DNA from: Trichothermofontia sp037445115
GTDB lineage: Bacteria > Cyanobacteriota > Cyanobacteriia > B231
DNA length: 14,627 nucleotides
Direction: 5' to 3'
NCBI GenBank assembly: GCA_037445115.1
Contig: JBBILC010000125.1
Location: forward strand, 1 to 14,627
Made by a program: the position numbers and the translations under genes. The notes below the pieces were generated by a model that did no database searches, was not told where the DNA came from, and saw only the letters and a list, made by a program, of their open reading frames with translations. This document shows, piece by piece, positions 13,439 to 14,627 of this stretch. Every line of letters starts with the position of its first letter. The stretch's first letter is position 1.

Positions 13439-13489
13439 GCTAGAGCATAGAGATCTCCCGCAAGTCCTCCACGTCCGATCGCCCGACCT

Positions 13490-14627
13490 ATGGTGTCTGA
13501 TCCTTCTTCACCTTCCCTTTCTACCCCCTCCAGCCGCAGCCATTGGCAGCATCGCCAGGTGCTTCTGCAACGGGTGCGCCATTATTGGATCGAGGGCGTC
13601 CTTGCCACCACCCAGCCGAGTCAGGCCCGGTTCGATATTGCCCTGACTGAACGCTGGGATTTGGTGAGTTATGCCCCAGAACGGACCTGGAAGACGCCCC
13701 CCCCCGCCCAACAGCCCTTACCCGCTGGCACCTCCCTAGGGGACTATTGGCAGCACCTAGGGCTGGGCAGTAGCCTGGTGATTCTGGGGGCCGCAGGCGC
13801 TGGGAAAACGACGGCACTGCTTGAATTAGGGCGGGAGTTACTCGATCGCGCTGCTGCCGATCCGGACCAGCCCCTACCCGTGATTCTCAACCTGGCCAGT
13901 TGGCGATCGTCCCAAACCTTGATCGACTGGCTGCTGGAGGAACTGCGGATTCGCTATCAACTGTCCGCCACGATCGGCCTGAGTTGGCTGGATACCCAAA
14001 GTTTGTTGCTGTTATTAGACGGCCTTGATGAAGTGGATGAGCGACACCGGGGGGCCTGTGTGACCGCGATCAATCAATTTAAGCAACGCCATTCGTTATT
14101 AGGAATGGTGGTGTGTTGTCGCCTACCGGTCTACGCGGACCTGGGGGAGCAGCGCCTCCACTTTCAAGCGGCGATCGCGCTGCAACCCTTGACCTGGCCC
14201 CAGGTGGAGATCTATCTGAACCAGTTGGGACCCGCAGGGGCGGCGATCAAGCCCCTCGTGGCGAGCGACCCTGACCTCCAGACACTCCTGACCACCCCCC
14301 TCATGGTGCAGCTATTGACCCTGGCCTACCCAGAGGCACCGGCGGCGATCGCCGACGAGCATCACACGCCAATCGCCCCCGCCCCTTTGTCATTGGCTGA
14401 GCGTCGCGCCCAAATCCTAAGCAACTATGTGGACCGGATGTTGGCGCAGCCCGACCCCCCACTGCCCTATTCAGCCCACGAGATGCGTCACTGGTTGGGA
14501 CGATTGGCCTATCGGTTAACCCAACAGTCCCAAACGACTTTTGCCCTCGATCGCCTCCAACCCCAATGGCTACTCCAGCTTGAAACGGATACAGATGGGC
14601 CGTTTCGCTCCCCGATAACCCCAAGCC
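13490..14627 (+). CDS. NACHT-domain NTPase (partial, runs off the right edge)
   Basis: An open frame of 379 codons from ATG 13490 continues without a stop to the window end. The N-terminal segment (HRQVLLQRVRHYWIEGVL, residues 21-38) matches the short helical start seen in many cyanobacterial NACHT proteins. Walker A is GAAGAGKTT (100-108) and Walker B is LLLLLDGLDEVDE (172-184), with the extra acidic residues and preceding hydrophobic run that mark NACHT over other AAA-type NTPases. Next come a VVCCR sensor-like strand, LQPLTWPQVEIYL, a TTPLMVQLL winged-helix region, and WLGRLAYRLTQQSQTTFALDRLQPQWL, a conserved block of this group. The C-terminal sensor or membrane part lies outside the window. 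Bacterial NACHT proteins are STAND ATPases; several protect against phage, but most cyanobacterial ones are uncharacterised. No Shine-Dalgarno is visible. It is divergent from the serine hydrolase gene. Confidence 0.9.
   Translation, partial: MVSDPSSPSLSTPSSRSHWQHRQVLLQRVRHYWIEGVLATTQPSQARFDIALTERWDLVSYAPERTWKTPPPAQQPLPAGTSLGDYWQHLGLGSSLVILGAAGAGKTTALLELGRELLDRAAADPDQPLPVILNLASWRSSQTLIDWLLEELRIRYQLSATIGLSWLDTQSLLLLLDGLDEVDERHRGACVTAINQFKQRHSLLGMVVCCRLPVYADLGEQRLHFQAAIALQPLTWPQVEIYLNQLGPAGAAIKPLVASDPDLQTLLTTPLMVQLLTLAYPEAPAAIADEHHTPIAPAPLSLAERRAQILSNYVDRMLAQPDPPLPYSAHEMRHWLGRLAYRLTQQSQTTFALDRLQPQWLLQLETDTDGPFRSPITPS

Larger units (their letters stand above)
13188..13489. other. 302 bp divergent intergenic region
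   Basis: No gene is seen. It must hold the promoters for the serine hydrolase (-) and NACHT (+) genes, but no confident -35/-10 pair was recognised. It contains dispersed repeat copy D (13325-13356), a HIP1 octamer at 13369-13376 and an 8 bp tandem repeat at 13423-13438. Confidence 0.6.

Noticed and set aside
14301..14624. - strand open frame at the right edge
   Set aside because: It is opposite the NACHT gene, whose frame is continuous and has clear Walker motifs and conserved blocks.

Overview
The window is chromosomal DNA from a cyanobacterium. Signs of this are the many HIP1 octamers (GCGATCGC, at least fifteen in 14.6 kb, where chance predicts less than one), an SLH-plus-barrel porin of the cyanobacterial type, a DUF4079 membrane protein, a NACHT NTPase of a cyanobacterial type, and short dispersed repeats carrying HIP1-like cores. 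It comes from a draft or metagenome assembly: there is a 10-base N gap at 9719-9728, and the sequence on one side of it looks foreign.

Layout. The left edge holds the tail of an unidentified + strand gene and its terminator. Next come a GT-C type membrane glycosyltransferase (134-1666), a 532 bp intergenic region with a possible structured RNA and a 17 bp tandem repeat, the major porin (2199-3851) with a strong terminator, a WG-repeat protein (4054-5193), a small four-helix DUF4079 protein (5327-5794), and a second large GT-C-like membrane protein with a C-terminal beta domain (6120-8033). All of these are on the + strand. The - strand then carries ftsY (8023-10083), which overlaps the GT-C gene tail-to-tail by 11 bp, and, upstream of it, a class I DAHP synthase gene (10176-11261). 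A membrane-anchored beta-lactamase-like serine hydrolase (11628-13187, - strand) follows, with its own terminator. Divergent from it, a NACHT NTPase gene starts at 13490 on the + strand and runs off the right edge.

How the genes relate. The window is a mixture, not one obvious pathway. It has envelope functions (porin, two GT-C proteins, serine hydrolase), membrane-protein targeting (FtsY), entry into the shikimate pathway (DAHP synthase), and a possible signalling or defence ATPase (NACHT). aroF and ftsY are 92 bp apart on one strand and could be co-transcribed. The other genes look separately transcribed.

Main points for follow-up: (1) about 115 bp beside the N gap inside ftsY reads on the opposite strand as a 38-codon open frame with 36 codons ending in G or C, which suggests a chimeric scaffold join; (2) a roughly 32 bp dispersed repeat occurs four times, three times inside genes where it adds peptide sequence; (3) three successive intergenic regions each carry a different tandem repeat with exactly the same 17 bp period; (4) a stable paired structure at 1716-1811 may be a small RNA. 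I see no clear new multi-gene system. The NACHT gene is the best candidate for defence-related biology, but it is incomplete here.
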